A DNA stretch of 33,774 bases from Verrucomicrobiota bacterium (GTDB lineage Bacteria; Verrucomicrobiota; Verrucomicrobiia; Limisphaerales; BJHT01). The position numbers and the translations under genes are program-made. The stretch is from NCBI GenBank assembly GCA_014193395.1, contig BJHT01000042.1, positions 1 through 33,774 of the forward strand, written 5' to 3'. This document shows positions 23,957 through 32,508 of this stretch, piece by piece. A model generated the notes under the pieces. It was given only the letters and a program-made list of their open reading frames with translations. It was not told the DNA's origin and did not search any database. Position 1 is the stretch's first letter; each line of letters starts with the position of its first letter.

Positions 23957-24060
23957 GGAGTTCCGCCTTCAGGCGGCGGGGCGTCCGCCGGTGAGACGGT
24001 GGAGAGATTTCCCTGCACCCCGCTTCCGCAGTGCGCTCCGCCGGCTAAAGCCGGAACTCC
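23957..24060. repeat. GGAGTTCCG inverted repeat
   Basis: GGAGTTCCGCCTTCAGGCGG (from 23957) is inverted at the other end as CCGCCGGCTAAAGCCGGAAC and TCC (to 24060). The element has inner short palindromes and no coding potential. It lies 45 bases upstream of the nuo promoter. Confidence 0.8.
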
Positions 24061-24105
24061 GTACTCCCCAAACCGCCGCGCCGCGATTGTTTTCGGCGGC
24101 GTTCC

Positions 24106-24134
24106 TTGACGCTGCCGGGGGCGGTGGCTAGCGT
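24106..24134 (+). promoter_or_regulatory. Promoter of the nuo operon
   Basis: TTGACG (24106-24111), a 17-base spacer and TAGCGT (24129-24134). A start six to eight bases later would leave only about four bases before the nuoA ATG at 24145, so the message is almost leaderless, as proposed for the PQQ dehydrogenase gene. Confidence 0.6.
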
Positions 24135-24144
24135 CCGCCCGCGA

Positions 24145-24540
24145 ATGGAAATTCAGAGTGCCAACAGCGCGGAATACGGGCCGTATTCCTTTCTCGCCGT
24201 GTTTGCGGTCATCGCGCTGATCTTCCCGCTGGCACCGCTGGCGCTCGCGCGGTTGTGGGCGTTTTTCTTCAGTCCCCAAAAGCCTGGTCACGACAAGAAC
24301 GCCAATTACGAGTGCGGCCTAGAGGCGAAGAACGACGCGTGGATCAAGTTCCGTTCCGACTATTATCTCTACGCGATCATCTTCCTGATCTTCGATGTCG
24401 AGACGGTTTTCCTGCTGCCGTTTGCGGTGGCGTTCACGGGGCTGCCGGTGGGCGCGTTTATTGCGATGGTGATTTTCATCCTGCTGCTGGTCGAGGGTCT
24501 GGCGTGGGCGTGGGTGAAGGGCATTCTCACCTGGCGCTGA
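24145..24540 (+). CDS. nuoA: NADH-quinone oxidoreductase subunit A
   Basis: This 131-residue membrane subunit of respiratory complex I helps join the membrane arm to the hydrophilic arm near the quinone site. It has three membrane segments, at about 13-35, 73-95 and 98-125. The loop between the first two carries the conserved [11 protein letters not shown], including the quinone-site cysteine whose accessibility changes between active and deactive forms. The stretch [26 protein letters not shown] is the family signature. ATG 24145 is chosen as the normal N terminus; the frame is open further back but overlaps the promoter. It is the first gene of the operon. Confidence 0.96.
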   Translation: MEIQSANSAEYGPYSFLAVFAVIALIFPLAPLALARLWAFFFSPQKPGHDKNANYECGLEAKNDAWIKFRSDYYLYAIIFLIFDVETVFLLPFAVAFTGLPVGAFIAMVIFILLLVEGLAWAWVKGILTWR

Positions 24541-24647
24541 ACCGGAACGGCGCGGAGTCGCGTGCGCACCGGCGACGGGCGGGATGCGGGACGGATGCGG
24601 AAGTTCGGCGACGAAACATTTTACCAGCCGCCTGCGGGCGGAATCAC

Positions 24648-25262
24648 ATGGACGAAGGGCTGCGAAGCGAGTTGAGCAAACAGGGCGTCTTCACGACGAC
24701 CATGACCGACCTCTACAACTGGGGGCGGAAGAACTCCGTCTGGCCGCTGCAGTTCGGCTTGGCGTGCTGCGCGATCGAGATGATCGCGACGTCGATGGCG
24801 CGGTATGATCTGGCGCGGTTTGGGGCGGAGGTGTTCCGCCCGTCGCCGCGGCAGGCGGACCTTATGATCGTCGCCGGCACCGTGACCAAGAAGATGGCGC
24901 CGCAGGTGGTGCGGCTCTACAACCAGATGCCGGAGCCGAAATATGTGATCGCGATGGGCGCGTGCGCGATCTCGGGCGGGCCGTTCAAGCAGGGGTACAA
25001 TGTTCTCAAGGGCATCGACCGGTTTATCCCGGTGGATGTGCATATTCCCGGCTGCCCGCCGCGGCCGGAGGCGCTGATCCATGCGTTCATGACCTTGCAA
25101 CGGCAGATCGCGGCGCAGGAATTGGTCGGGCCGAATCGGGCGCGTTATTTTGTCGCCGGCGAGCCGAGCGAATTTCCGGTGCCGCAGTTTGGCGAGCATG
25201 ATCTGGTGCCGCCGAGCAATCCGGCGGTGTGGAAGCCGGGGAAAGTGACGAGGGCTGGATAG
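24648..25262 (+). CDS. nuoB: NADH-quinone oxidoreductase subunit B
   Basis: This 204-residue iron-sulfur subunit of the connecting arm of complex I holds cluster N2, the last electron carrier before quinone. The four cysteine ligands are visible: the adjacent pair C40-C41 in LACCAIEM, C106 in MGACAISGG and C136 in [22 protein letters not shown] precedes the first pair, as usual. The C-terminal 40 residues are a Pro-rich extension. The ATG at 24648 matches the usual N terminus; the 107-base gap from nuoA holds no gene. Confidence 0.97.
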   Translation: MDEGLRSELSKQGVFTTTMTDLYNWGRKNSVWPLQFGLACCAIEMIATSMARYDLARFGAEVFRPSPRQADLMIVAGTVTKKMAPQVVRLYNQMPEPKYVIAMGACAISGGPFKQGYNVLKGIDRFIPVDVHIPGCPPRPEALIHAFMTLQRQIAAQELVGPNRARYFVAGEPSEFPVPQFGEHDLVPPSNPAVWKPGKVTRAG

Positions 25263-25362
25263 GGGAAATGACTGAGTTCGGCCTGCAAGCGGGTTCTGAT
25301 TCGATTAGCTAACCCCGCACCTAACACATCAAGACTTCGAAATTCAGAGCAAGGCTCACCAA

Positions 25363-25998
25363 GTGGAAACGTTAGAACAAATCAAAGCCCGCGCGGAAGC
25401 CGCCGTCCCCGGTGTGCGGCTCGACCTGATTCCGAACGACAGCCCGTCGGGGCAGCGGTCGCTGCTCGTCGATGCGGCGCACGCGGTCGCGGTCGCGACT
25501 TTCCTGCGGGACGACCCGCAGCTTCGCCTAGACTTCTGCTCGAATGCGACCGGCGTGGACTGGCCCGAGGCGGAACTGACGGAGAAGGTGAAGGTCAAGA
25601 AGGTCGTCGATGGCGTCGAGAAGGAGGTCGAGGAAATGCGAAAGACCAAGCGCCCCGCGTATCTCGAAGCGGTCTATCATCTGTACTCAATGGCGCTGAA
25701 ACAGGGGCCGGTGATTTTGCGGCTGCGCACGGGGAACCGGACGGATGACGTTCGCGTTCCGTCGCTGACGCCGGTGTGGCGCGGATGCGAGTTTCAGGAG
25801 CGGGAGATTTTCGACCTTTACGGCGTGGTGTTCGACGGACATCCAGACCTGCGGCGCATCCTGATGTGGGATGAGTTCAAGGATTTTCCGATGCGCCGCG
25901 ATTACGTCGAGCCGGATGACTACGAATACGAACCGACGCCGCATGACGAGGTGCATGAGCGCGCGAAAGCCCACTACGCGGCGGAGGTGAAATCGTGA
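25363..25998 (+). CDS. nuoC: NADH-quinone oxidoreductase subunit C
   Basis: This 211-residue peripheral-arm subunit of complex I contacts NuoD and helps build the quinone chamber. The family signature is clear: [22 protein letters not shown], followed by [13 protein letters not shown] charged insertion near residues 70-90 ([18 protein letters not shown]) is longer than in many homologues. The start is GTG 25363; no ATG is available before the conserved region. Its TGA overlaps the nuoD GTG start (GTGA), so translation is coupled. A 100-base gap separates it from nuoB. Confidence 0.95.
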   Translation: METLEQIKARAEAAVPGVRLDLIPNDSPSGQRSLLVDAAHAVAVATFLRDDPQLRLDFCSNATGVDWPEAELTEKVKVKKVVDGVEKEVEEMRKTKRPAYLEAVYHLYSMALKQGPVILRLRTGNRTDDVRVPSLTPVWRGCEFQEREIFDLYGVVFDGHPDLRRILMWDEFKDFPMRRDYVEPDDYEYEPTPHDEVHERAKAHYAAEVKS

Positions 25999-27212
25999 GC
26001 CGCGAGATTCTGGCGGATGCCGCGGCGGAACATGTGCTGCCGGGCGGCGGGATGGTGGCACCGCGAAATTTTGAGGTGCGCCCGAAGACCGGCCGCGACG
26101 GCGCGGCGTTGGACAGCGACCTGCTCGAGGTCTCGATGGGGCCGCATCATCCGTCCACGCACGGCGTGTTCCGCATGGATGTGGTGCTGGATGGCGAGAT
26201 CGTGGTGAAGCTCAAGCCGGTGTTCGGCTACCTGCATCGCAATCATGAGAAGATCGCCGAGGGCACGAGCTATCTGGCGTCGATGCCGTACACGGACCGG
26301 CTGGATTATTTCTGCTCGCTCACGAACAACTGGGCCTACGCGCTGGCGGTCGAGAAGCTCGCCGGGCTGACGGTGCCGGATCGCGCCGAGTACATCCGCG
26401 TCATCACCGCCGAGCTGACCCGGTTGCAAAATCACACCTGCCTCGTCGGTTTCCTGCTCATGGACATGGGCGCGCTGGGCACGCCGCTGATGTACGCGTT
26501 TCGCGAGCGTGAGAAGATTCTCGATCTGTTCGAGTCGCTGACGGGCGCGCGGATGATGTGCAATTACATGCGCTTCGGCGGGTGCCGCGTCGATCTGCCG
26601 CCCGGCTGGATCGAAGGCGCGCAACAGATTGCAGACGAGTATCCGCGCTTCCTCGATGAGTTTGAAAACCTCCTGACGGGCAATGAAATCCTGCTCGCGC
26701 GCACCCAGGGCGTCGGGAAGCTGTCGGCCGAACTGGCGGTGAACGCCAGCATCACGGGGCCGATGCTGCGGGCCAGCGGCGTGGATTACGACCTGCGCAA
26801 AGTGGACAAATACGGCTTCTACGACCGCTTTGATTTCCGCATTCCGCTGGGCGATCACGGTGATGTTTACGACCGCTACATGATCCGCATTTTGGAGATG
26901 CGCGAGTCGTTGAAAATTTTGCAACAGGCGCTGAAGAGCATTCCCGCCGGGCCGATCATTGATCCCAAGGCCAAGCTGCGCGGGTTCCGTCCGAAGGTCG
27001 GCGAGGCCTACGGGCGCATCGAGGGGCCGAAGGGCGAGCTGGGTTTCTATCTCATCAGCGACGGCTCGCCGAACCCGTATCGGTATCGCGTGCGCCCACC
27101 GAGCTTCATCAATCTCACCGTGCTCGAAGACATGTGTCTCGGGCACAGCGTCTCGGACGTGGTGATCATCCTCGGCAGCGTGGACATCGTGCTCGGCGAG
27201 GTGGACCGGTGA
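25995..27212 (+). CDS. nuoD: NADH-quinone oxidoreductase subunit D
   Basis: This 405-residue 49-kDa-type subunit, related to the large subunit of NiFe hydrogenases, forms most of the quinone-binding cavity next to NuoB. Conserved blocks are [21 protein letters not shown] with the quinone-site histidine, [33 protein letters not shown] and [12 protein letters not shown] at the C terminus. No metal-binding cysteines are expected and none are seen. It starts with GTG overlapping the nuoC stop. The next gene is not nuoE but nuoI, after a 247-base gap with a large inverted repeat. Confidence 0.97.
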   Translation: MSREILADAAAEHVLPGGGMVAPRNFEVRPKTGRDGAALDSDLLEVSMGPHHPSTHGVFRMDVVLDGEIVVKLKPVFGYLHRNHEKIAEGTSYLASMPYTDRLDYFCSLTNNWAYALAVEKLAGLTVPDRAEYIRVITAELTRLQNHTCLVGFLLMDMGALGTPLMYAFREREKILDLFESLTGARMMCNYMRFGGCRVDLPPGWIEGAQQIADEYPRFLDEFENLLTGNEILLARTQGVGKLSAELAVNASITGPMLRASGVDYDLRKVDKYGFYDRFDFRIPLGDHGDVYDRYMIRILEMRESLKILQQALKSIPAGPIIDPKAKLRGFRPKVGEAYGRIEGPKGELGFYLISDGSPNPYRYRVRPPSFINLTVLEDMCLGHSVSDVVIILGSVDIVLGEVDR

Positions 27213-27288
27213 ACGGAATCGCCAACGGGCACCGGCGAAACACGGGGCTTCCCGCAGACTCGCGGGGAGCGCAATTGCTGGAGAGGTC

Positions 27289-27361
27289 TCCCGCAGATTC
27301 AAGGCGACCACAGATGGGAATCAGAAAATTGGAAATCTGTGGTCGCCTTGAATCTGCGGGA
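27289..27361. repeat. 27-base perfect inverted repeat between nuoD and nuoI
   Basis: The left arm 27289-27315 (TCCCGCAGATTCAAGGCGAC, then CACAGAT) and the right arm 27335-27361 are perfectly complementary over 27 bases with a 19-base loop. It resembles the stem-loop repeats elsewhere in the window but belongs to a different family. Within an operon it may attenuate transcription or stabilise the upstream message. Confidence 0.9.
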
Positions 27362-27459
27362 TTTCATTCAGGATTTTTCCGTCCCGAAAAATCCGCGGCT
27401 CCCGCAAAACTGGGCTTCCTCCCGGCGCGGATTCTTCTTAACTTCCGCGCGCAAAAATC

Positions 27460-28206
27460 ATGATCGGCGTTGGCATACTTCAGGGCATGGTCGAGACGGC
27501 GCGCAACTTCGTGGGCAGCTACCACGACGCGGCGCGGCTCACGACCGTCGAGTATCCCGAGCAGCGCATCCCGCTGAAGGAGGCCACGCGGCAGTTTCCC
27601 TTCCTCGTATTCGACGGCACCGATCCACAGGCGGGCCTGCGCTGCGTGGCGTGCCAGATTTGCGAGAAGGAGTGTCCGCCCAAGTGCATCTACATCGAGA
27701 AGAGCACGACCAAGAAGCCCGACTACATCGGCAAACCGCAGTTGTTCCCGGCGGTTTTCGACATCGACACGTCGGTGTGCATGAGCTGTCAGATTTGCGT
27801 CGAGGTCTGCCCCTTCGAGGCGATCAAGATGGACAATGAGTTCGAGCTATCGACGACCGACCGGTTCGGCGGACTGCTGCTGACAAAGAAGGAACTGGCC
27901 AAGCCGAACGCCCACTTTCACAAGATTCACCCCACCGACGCCGCCGAAGTGGATGCCCGCCTCGCCGCCGACAAAGCCAAGGCCGAAGCCAAGGCGAAGG
28001 CCGATGCGGAGGCCAAAATCAAGGCCGCAGCCGAGGCGAAAGCGAAATCCGCCGCAGCCGCCGCTGCGGCTCCGATTGGGTCTGCCGCACCTGCCGCCCC
28101 CGCTCCGGCTGCGGCCCCCGCCGCCGTTGCAAAGGCAGCGCCATCTCCTGCACTCGCCGCCGCACCTGCTGTTGCACCCGCTCCAAAACCCGAGGCCGCG
28201 AAATAG
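27460..28206 (+). CDS. nuoI: NADH-quinone oxidoreductase subunit I with C-terminal extension
   Basis: This 248-residue ferredoxin-like subunit of complex I carries clusters N6a and N6b. The two 4Fe-4S motifs are C62-x2-C65-x2-C68-x3-C72-P and C107-x2-C110-x2-C113-x3-C117-P. The last 80 residues, from about 168, are an Ala/Lys/Pro tail: first a charged helix (ADKAKAEAKAKADAEAKIKA), then a flexible Ala-Pro stretch. This tail is absent from most NuoI proteins and may be a linker or scaffold contact. The gene lies before nuoH instead of after it, and just three bases separate them. A start at 27487 is also possible. Confidence 0.95.
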   Translation: MIGVGILQGMVETARNFVGSYHDAARLTTVEYPEQRIPLKEATRQFPFLVFDGTDPQAGLRCVACQICEKECPPKCIYIEKSTTKKPDYIGKPQLFPAVFDIDTSVCMSCQICVEVCPFEAIKMDNEFELSTTDRFGGLLLTKKELAKPNAHFHKIHPTDAAEVDARLAADKAKAEAKAKADAEAKIKAAAEAKAKSAAAAAAAPIGSAAPAAPAPAAAPAAVAKAAPSPALAAAPAVAPAPKPEAAK

Positions 28207-28209
28207 CCC

Positions 28210-29391
28210 ATGGACGACTCGCTGGACCAGATTTTCGTCACGCTGAAGCACACGGTGGTCGGCCTGTGCCCCGAGTGCATTCAGCCGCTGGTGTCGATCC
28301 TGTTGAGCATCGTGCCGATTGTCGCGGTGTTCCCGCTCATCTTCGCGCTCACCACGGTGGTCGAGCGAAAAGGTCTCGGGCGCATCCAGAACCGGCTCGG
28401 GCCGAATCGCGTCGGGCCGTTTGGCTTCCTGCAATTCGCCGCCGACGGCATCAAGTCGCTGATCAAAGAAGACATCGTGCCCCGCGCGGCGGACAAGCTG
28501 GTGCATTTTCTCGCGCCCATCTCGCTCGTGGTCCCGGTGCTGCTGCTCTACTCCGTGCTGCCTTACGGGCGGAACATGGTGCCGATCGATCTGGATGCCG
28601 GGGTGCTCTTCTTCTTCGCGCTCGGCGCTTCCACCGAGCTGTCGCTGTTCATGGCGGGCTGGTCGAGCCGCAACAAGTACTCGCTGCTCGGGGCGATGCG
28701 CTCGATCGCGCAGATGGTCTCCTACGAAATGCCGCTCGTGCTGTCGTCGCTCAGCGTCGTGATGATCGTCGGCTCGCTCTCGCTGCCGAAGATCGTCGAG
28801 GCGCAGATGGGCCACACCGCCGGCATCGCGCACTGGTTTGTGTTCACGCCGTGGGGATTGGCGGGCTTCCTTCTCTTCCTCGTCGCGTCGCTGGCCGAGG
28901 CGAACCGCTCGCCGTTCGACCTGCCCGAAGCGGAATCGGAAATCATCGCGGGCTACTTCGTCGAGTACTCAGGCTTCAAGTTTGCGCTCTTTTTCCTCGG
29001 CGAATATCTCGGCCTCTTCGCGATGGCCGGCTTGGGGATCACGCTCTTCCTCGGCGGCTGGACGGCCCCGCTGGCGTGTCTGGATTTTGTGCCGTCGTGG
29101 GCGTGGTTCTTCCTGAAACTGTTCGCGATGATCGCGCTGTTCATCTGGATTCGCGGCACGGTGCCGCGGTTGCGCGCGGATCAATTGATGGGCCTCGCGT
29201 GGAAATTCATGCTGCCGATGGCGCTCATCAATCTGCTGGTCGCCGGGCTGTGGCATTTCATGCGCGTGGCCGAGTGGCCATTCGGAGTGCGCTGGGTCGT
29301 GTGCGGATTCATCCTCGTGATCCCATACGCGGTGTTCAGTTGGGTGTTCGCCGCGAAGGTCGGCAAGCGCACCTACCGCTATGCGAACTGA
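28210..29391 (+). CDS. nuoH: NADH-quinone oxidoreductase subunit H
   Basis: This 393-residue membrane subunit of complex I seals the quinone chamber and links it to the proton-pumping arm. It has about eight or nine membrane segments. Diagnostic blocks are GLGRIQNRLGPNRVGPFGFL, ADGIKSLIKED and EANRSPFDLPEAESEIIAGY. The acidic loop near the quinone site is intact. It starts three bases after the nuoI stop. Confidence 0.97.
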   Translation: MDDSLDQIFVTLKHTVVGLCPECIQPLVSILLSIVPIVAVFPLIFALTTVVERKGLGRIQNRLGPNRVGPFGFLQFAADGIKSLIKEDIVPRAADKLVHFLAPISLVVPVLLLYSVLPYGRNMVPIDLDAGVLFFFALGASTELSLFMAGWSSRNKYSLLGAMRSIAQMVSYEMPLVLSSLSVVMIVGSLSLPKIVEAQMGHTAGIAHWFVFTPWGLAGFLLFLVASLAEANRSPFDLPEAESEIIAGYFVEYSGFKFALFFLGEYLGLFAMAGLGITLFLGGWTAPLACLDFVPSWAWFFLKLFAMIALFIWIRGTVPRLRADQLMGLAWKFMLPMALINLLVAGLWHFMRVAEWPFGVRWVVCGFILVIPYAVFSWVFAAKVGKRTYRYAN

Positions 29392-29424
29392 GGCGCTGCT
29401 AAATGAATTGATGCGAACCGAACC

Positions 29425-29919
29425 ATGACGCCGAGCTTCACCATCCTCGCCTTCCTCGTCCTTGCGAGCGCCCTCGCGGCGATGTCGCTGCGCAACCTGG
29501 TGCATTGCGCGTTGTGCCTGGTGGTGACGTTCGCTGGCATCGCGGGGTTGTTCCTGCAACTGAACGCCGAGTTCGTCGGGTTCGCCCAAATTCTCGTCTA
29601 TGTCGGCGCGGTGATGATCCTGATTGTCTTCGCGATTCTGCTGACGCGCGGTGCCGAACCCGCCGCCCCGGCCGCCTTCACCCACTCGACGTGGATTGGC
29701 GTGGCGCTGGCGGTCGTGGCCTTTCTCACCATCGCCGGCGCGGTCGTGACGAGTGTTGGCTCGACGCCGCTGGCCGCGGCCGCACCCGATGTCAGCGTGC
29801 GCGCCATCGGCGAGAAACTGATGCACGACTACGTCCTGCCGCTCGAAGCCATCGGCCTGCTGCTCACCGCGGCCATGATCGGCGCCGTCATCGTGGCAAT
29901 GGAGGAAAAGCGGAAATGA
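29425..29919 (+). CDS. nuoJ: NADH-quinone oxidoreductase subunit J
   Basis: This 164-residue membrane subunit of complex I has five membrane segments. The third has the conserved ILVYVGAVMILIVFAILL, whose pi-bulge region takes part in coupling. It follows nuoH after 33 bases. The downstream gap to nuoK (148 bases) is filled by an AGCTTTGA-type repeat. Confidence 0.95.
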   Translation: MTPSFTILAFLVLASALAAMSLRNLVHCALCLVVTFAGIAGLFLQLNAEFVGFAQILVYVGAVMILIVFAILLTRGAEPAAPAAFTHSTWIGVALAVVAFLTIAGAVVTSVGSTPLAAAAPDVSVRAIGEKLMHDYVLPLEAIGLLLTAAMIGAVIVAMEEKRK

Positions 29920-29997
29920 AGCGCGCCGGAAAATTCCAAAAGTCCACGAAGACTCCCGTCGGCCACGGTGCCTGCGTTTCCGCCGAACCGATCAGCG

Positions 29998-30050
29998 GAG
30001 CTTGGCCCTTGGCCCTTCCCTTGAGCTTTGAGCTTTATCCTTTGAGCTTC
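29998..30050. repeat. AGCTTTGA-type repeat between nuoJ and nuoK
   Basis: The copy consists of GAGCTTGGCCCTTGG, CCCTTCCCTTGAGC, TTTGAGCTTTATCC and TTTGAGCTT. It is nearly identical in wording to the copy at 4385-4438 and related to 21899-21947. It ends 17 bases before the nuoK ATG and interrupts the operon without a coding change. Confidence 0.8.
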
Positions 30051-30067
30051 CCCCCCGTCCCGCGCGC

Positions 30068-30379
30068 ATGAGTTCCCTCCCCCACTATCTGCTGCTCTCC
30101 GCGATGCTCTTCGCCATCGGCCTCGCGGGCACGCTCACGCGGCGCAACGCCATCATGATGCTCATCGGCATCGAGCTGATGCTGAACGCGGCGAACCTGA
30201 ACTTCATCGCCTTCTGGCGCTTCAGCGAACACCCGGAGGCGCTCACCGGCGTGATGTTCGTGATCTTCTCCATCGGCATCGCCGCCGCCGAGGCCGCCGT
30301 CGGACTGGCGCTCATCATCGCGATCTACCGGCACTACAAGACGACCAATCTGGATGAAGTGAGAGGGTTGAAGGGTTAA
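30068..30379 (+). CDS. nuoK: NADH-quinone oxidoreductase subunit K
   Basis: This 103-residue membrane subunit of complex I has three membrane segments. The two conserved membrane glutamates that carry protons are present: one in MLIGIELMLNAANLNFIAF and one in IGIAAAEAAVGLALIIAIYR. The gene ends seven bases before the ATG of an AAA ATPase gene, where nuoL would normally follow. Confidence 0.97.
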   Translation: MSSLPHYLLLSAMLFAIGLAGTLTRRNAIMMLIGIELMLNAANLNFIAFWRFSEHPEALTGVMFVIFSIGIAAAEAAVGLALIIAIYRHYKTTNLDEVRGLKG

Positions 30380-30386
30380 ACGCTCC

Positions 30387-31733
30387 ATGGCTGCCAAGAA
30401 GAAGAAATCCCGTGATGTTTCCGCCTGTTCGGCGCTGCGGAAACATTTTGGCAGGCTGCCCTTGGAAAATCTGATCACTGCCAGTCGCACCTTTCCAGTC
30501 ACAGCCCGTGTCGATTTGCAGGCTGCGTTGGAAAAAATCTTTGGAGCGGGGTATGCCGGACAACTGCTGGGCGTCCACTCGCTCTACAGTCACGAGACGC
30601 TGACGTTCGCTGACTTGACCCGCGCCGGGACCCACCCCGTCTTGGTGGGGCCGCTCCAACATGACGAAATTGATGTCGGTGAAGCCATGCCCGCCCGCTG
30701 CCTCAAGCGCGGCGTCTGGTTGTCAAAGTCCCAAGACCTGCGGTTTGGGGTTCTGGCGACGCCCGCGACCCGGTTCGGCCAGGATGATGGGATGCACATC
30801 GAGATTGCAGTCCCGCCGGGCGAACCGGGACTGAAACTGTCGCAGAGTTTTCTCGCCGAAGTTGAGCGGCTTATCAGTCAGACTGCCTCTTATCGGGGGA
30901 AGGTCATCTCGCTGGAGGGCGGCCGGAGCTATTCTGGCAAGGCGAGCAGCGTGAAGGTTCACAAGCTGCGGTCAGTGAAGCGCGAGGAGGTTGTGCTGCC
31001 GGAGAAGACCATCGGCCTGTTGGAGCGGAATGTCCGCGACTTCATCCAGCAGCGAGAACGGCTTCGCGGCTTGGGAATGGCGCTGAAAAAAGGGCTGCTT
31101 TTCTACGGCCCTCCGGGGACAGGCAAGACACACACCATTCAGTATCTCGCGAGTCAGTTGCCGGATCACACCACCTTGCTGATAACTTCCGAACAAGTCG
31201 GATTGCTCGACGAGTATTTCCTCCTCGCCCGCTTCCTTCAGCCAGCCATGGTCGTCATCGAAGGTGTTGATCTGATCGCCCGTGCTCGCGAAGACATGCG
31301 CAACCCCTGCGAGGAAAGTCTGCTCAACAAACTCCTGAACGAGATGGATGGCCTGCGCGAAGATGCGGCGATCCTTTTCGTTCTGACCACCAACCGTCCC
31401 GAGCAACTCGAGGCAGCGTTGGCATCGCGCCCCGGGCGAGTGGATCAGGCCATTGAGTTTCCACTTCCCGACGAGGACGGGCGACGAAAACTGGTGCAGC
31501 TCTACGCTCGCGGTTTGAAAGTTCCCGATGCCATAGCGGATCTGATTGTGCGCAAGACCAAGAAGGCCAGTGCCGCTTTTATTAAAAAATTATTGCGTCG
31601 CTGCGCGCAGTTCTTCCTGCAAAGCGGTTCGCAATCTGGCCTGGAAATCGGGCACGTTGAAGCCGCGCTGGATGAGATGCTGTTCGCTGGCGGAAGCCTG
31701 AATGTAAAACTGCTCGGAGGCGGAACCGAATGA
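30387..31733 (+). CDS. AAA family ATPase inserted in the nuo operon
   Basis: This 448-residue protein has an N-terminal domain of about 205 residues without recognisable motifs and a C-terminal AAA module. The Walker A motif is G241-PPGTGK-T248. The Walker B region reads VVIEGVD (289-295), where the usual DExD or ED-x-D would be expected, so an acidic residue needed for hydrolysis is replaced by G293. Sensor 1 is TTNRP (N336), and SRPGRVD near 349-355 gives the arginine finger. The best relatives are Bcs1/FtsH-like remodelling ATPases; the substrate is unknown. It starts seven bases after nuoK and its TGA overlaps, as ATGA, the start of a truncated nuoL copy. It is therefore embedded in and coupled to the operon. 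A complex I assembly role is possible but unproven; passenger DNA is equally likely. Confidence 0.85.
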   Translation: MAAKKKKSRDVSACSALRKHFGRLPLENLITASRTFPVTARVDLQAALEKIFGAGYAGQLLGVHSLYSHETLTFADLTRAGTHPVLVGPLQHDEIDVGEAMPARCLKRGVWLSKSQDLRFGVLATPATRFGQDDGMHIEIAVPPGEPGLKLSQSFLAEVERLISQTASYRGKVISLEGGRSYSGKASSVKVHKLRSVKREEVVLPEKTIGLLERNVRDFIQQRERLRGLGMALKKGLLFYGPPGTGKTHTIQYLASQLPDHTTLLITSEQVGLLDEYFLLARFLQPAMVVIEGVDLIARAREDMRNPCEESLLNKLLNEMDGLREDAAILFVLTTNRPEQLEAALASRPGRVDQAIEFPLPDEDGRRKLVQLYARGLKVPDAIADLIVRKTKKASAAFIKKLLRRCAQFFLQSGSQSGLEIGHVEAALDEMLFAGGSLNVKLLGGGTE

Positions 31734-31819
31734 ACTGGATCGTGCAAAATCTCTGGCTGATTCCCGGCCTGCCATTGTGCGCAGCGGTAATATGCGCTTG
31801 CGGGTGGTTCGGTCGATGA
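31730..31819 (+). pseudogene. Truncated nuoL 5' end, copy 1
   Basis: The first 48 bases (31730-31777) match the start of the true nuoL (32830) at 47 positions. The frame reads MNWIVQNLWLIPGLPL and then leaves the nuoL sequence, ending after 29 codons at TGA 31817-31819. It overlaps the AAA ATPase stop by ATGA and lies 15 bases before the antitoxin ATG. It may still be translated as a short membrane-like leader peptide. Confidence 0.9.
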
Positions 31820-31834
31820 GCACGCTTTAGCCGT

Positions 31835-32050
31835 ATGAGTCACACAATCTCAATTCGTCTTACCAAAGAACTGGCCGAGTGGCTGGCGGAGACCGCCAAA
31901 CGCACAGGTGTGCCCCAGGGCAAATTGGTTCGTGACCAGTTGGAAAAGGCGAAGGCTTCCGGCGGAGACCGGACTTATATGCGACTGGCGGGTTCTATTC
32001 GCGGTTTGCCGCGGGACCTGTCGCAACGCAAGGGTTTCTCGCGTTCATGA
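31835..32050 (+). CDS. Ribbon-helix-helix antitoxin (VapB-like)
   Basis: This 71-residue protein has an N-terminal ribbon-helix-helix DNA-binding domain (TISIRLTKELAEWLAETAKRTGVPQGKLVRDQL) and a tail (GSIRGLPRDLSQRKGFSR) that would bind the toxin. Its stop overlaps the ATG of the PIN gene as ATGA. The position inside the nuo operon, right after a truncated nuoL start, means that transcription may come from the nuo promoter as well as any own promoter. Confidence 0.88.
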   Translation: MSHTISIRLTKELAEWLAETAKRTGVPQGKLVRDQLEKAKASGGDRTYMRLAGSIRGLPRDLSQRKGFSRS

Positions 32051-32454
32051 AGGGCATTGCTGACACCGGCTTCCTCGTCGCCTTCGCGAGTCGCGATGAC
32101 ACCTATCACGACTGGGCGACGGAGATGGCTGGGGAATTCGACGAACCGTTGCTCACTTGCGAAGCGGTGCTGGCGGAAACCGCCTACCATTTGCGGAACA
32201 GTGCCATTGTTTTTGAAATGCTCCGCGAAGGCATGATCACGCTGGCCTTTGACTGCAATGATCATCTCGGGCAACTCGAGGCGCTGGCGGTGCGATATGC
32301 CGACCGGCGGCCGGACCTGGCCGACCTGTGTCTGATTCGCATGAGTGAACTGTTCCCCAGGCATCCGGTGGTGACGCTGGATCGCGAAGATTTCCGCGTT
32401 TATCGCCGCAACAAACGCGAGGTCATCCCGCTGCTCTGCCCACCGGAAAAATAA
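32047..32454 (+). CDS. PIN-domain toxin (VapC-like ribonuclease)
   Basis: This 135-residue PIN-domain ribonuclease is a probable type II toxin. The acidic residues of the active site are visible: D6 in GIADTGFLVAF, E in CEAVLAETAYHL near 43, D in RRPDLADLCLI near 98 and D in TLDREDF near 116. The length is complete. The stop TAA (32452-32454) is directly followed by the second truncated nuoL copy. Together with the antitoxin it forms an intact addiction module between nuoK and nuoL. Confidence 0.9.
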   Translation: MKGIADTGFLVAFASRDDTYHDWATEMAGEFDEPLLTCEAVLAETAYHLRNSAIVFEMLREGMITLAFDCNDHLGQLEALAVRYADRRPDLADLCLIRMSELFPRHPVVTLDREDFRVYRRNKREVIPLLCPPEK

Positions 32455-32508
32455 ATGAACTGGATCGCACAAAATCTCTGGCAATCGGGGTGCCGATCTA
32501 ACCCATGA
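32455..32508 (+). pseudogene. Truncated nuoL 5' end, copy 2
   Basis: The first 28 bases (32455-32482) match the nuoL start at 26 positions. The frame reads MNWIAQNLW and then QSGCRSNP before TGA 32506-32508, which overlaps the ATG of the next antitoxin gene. It is shorter and more diverged than copy 1. Confidence 0.88.
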
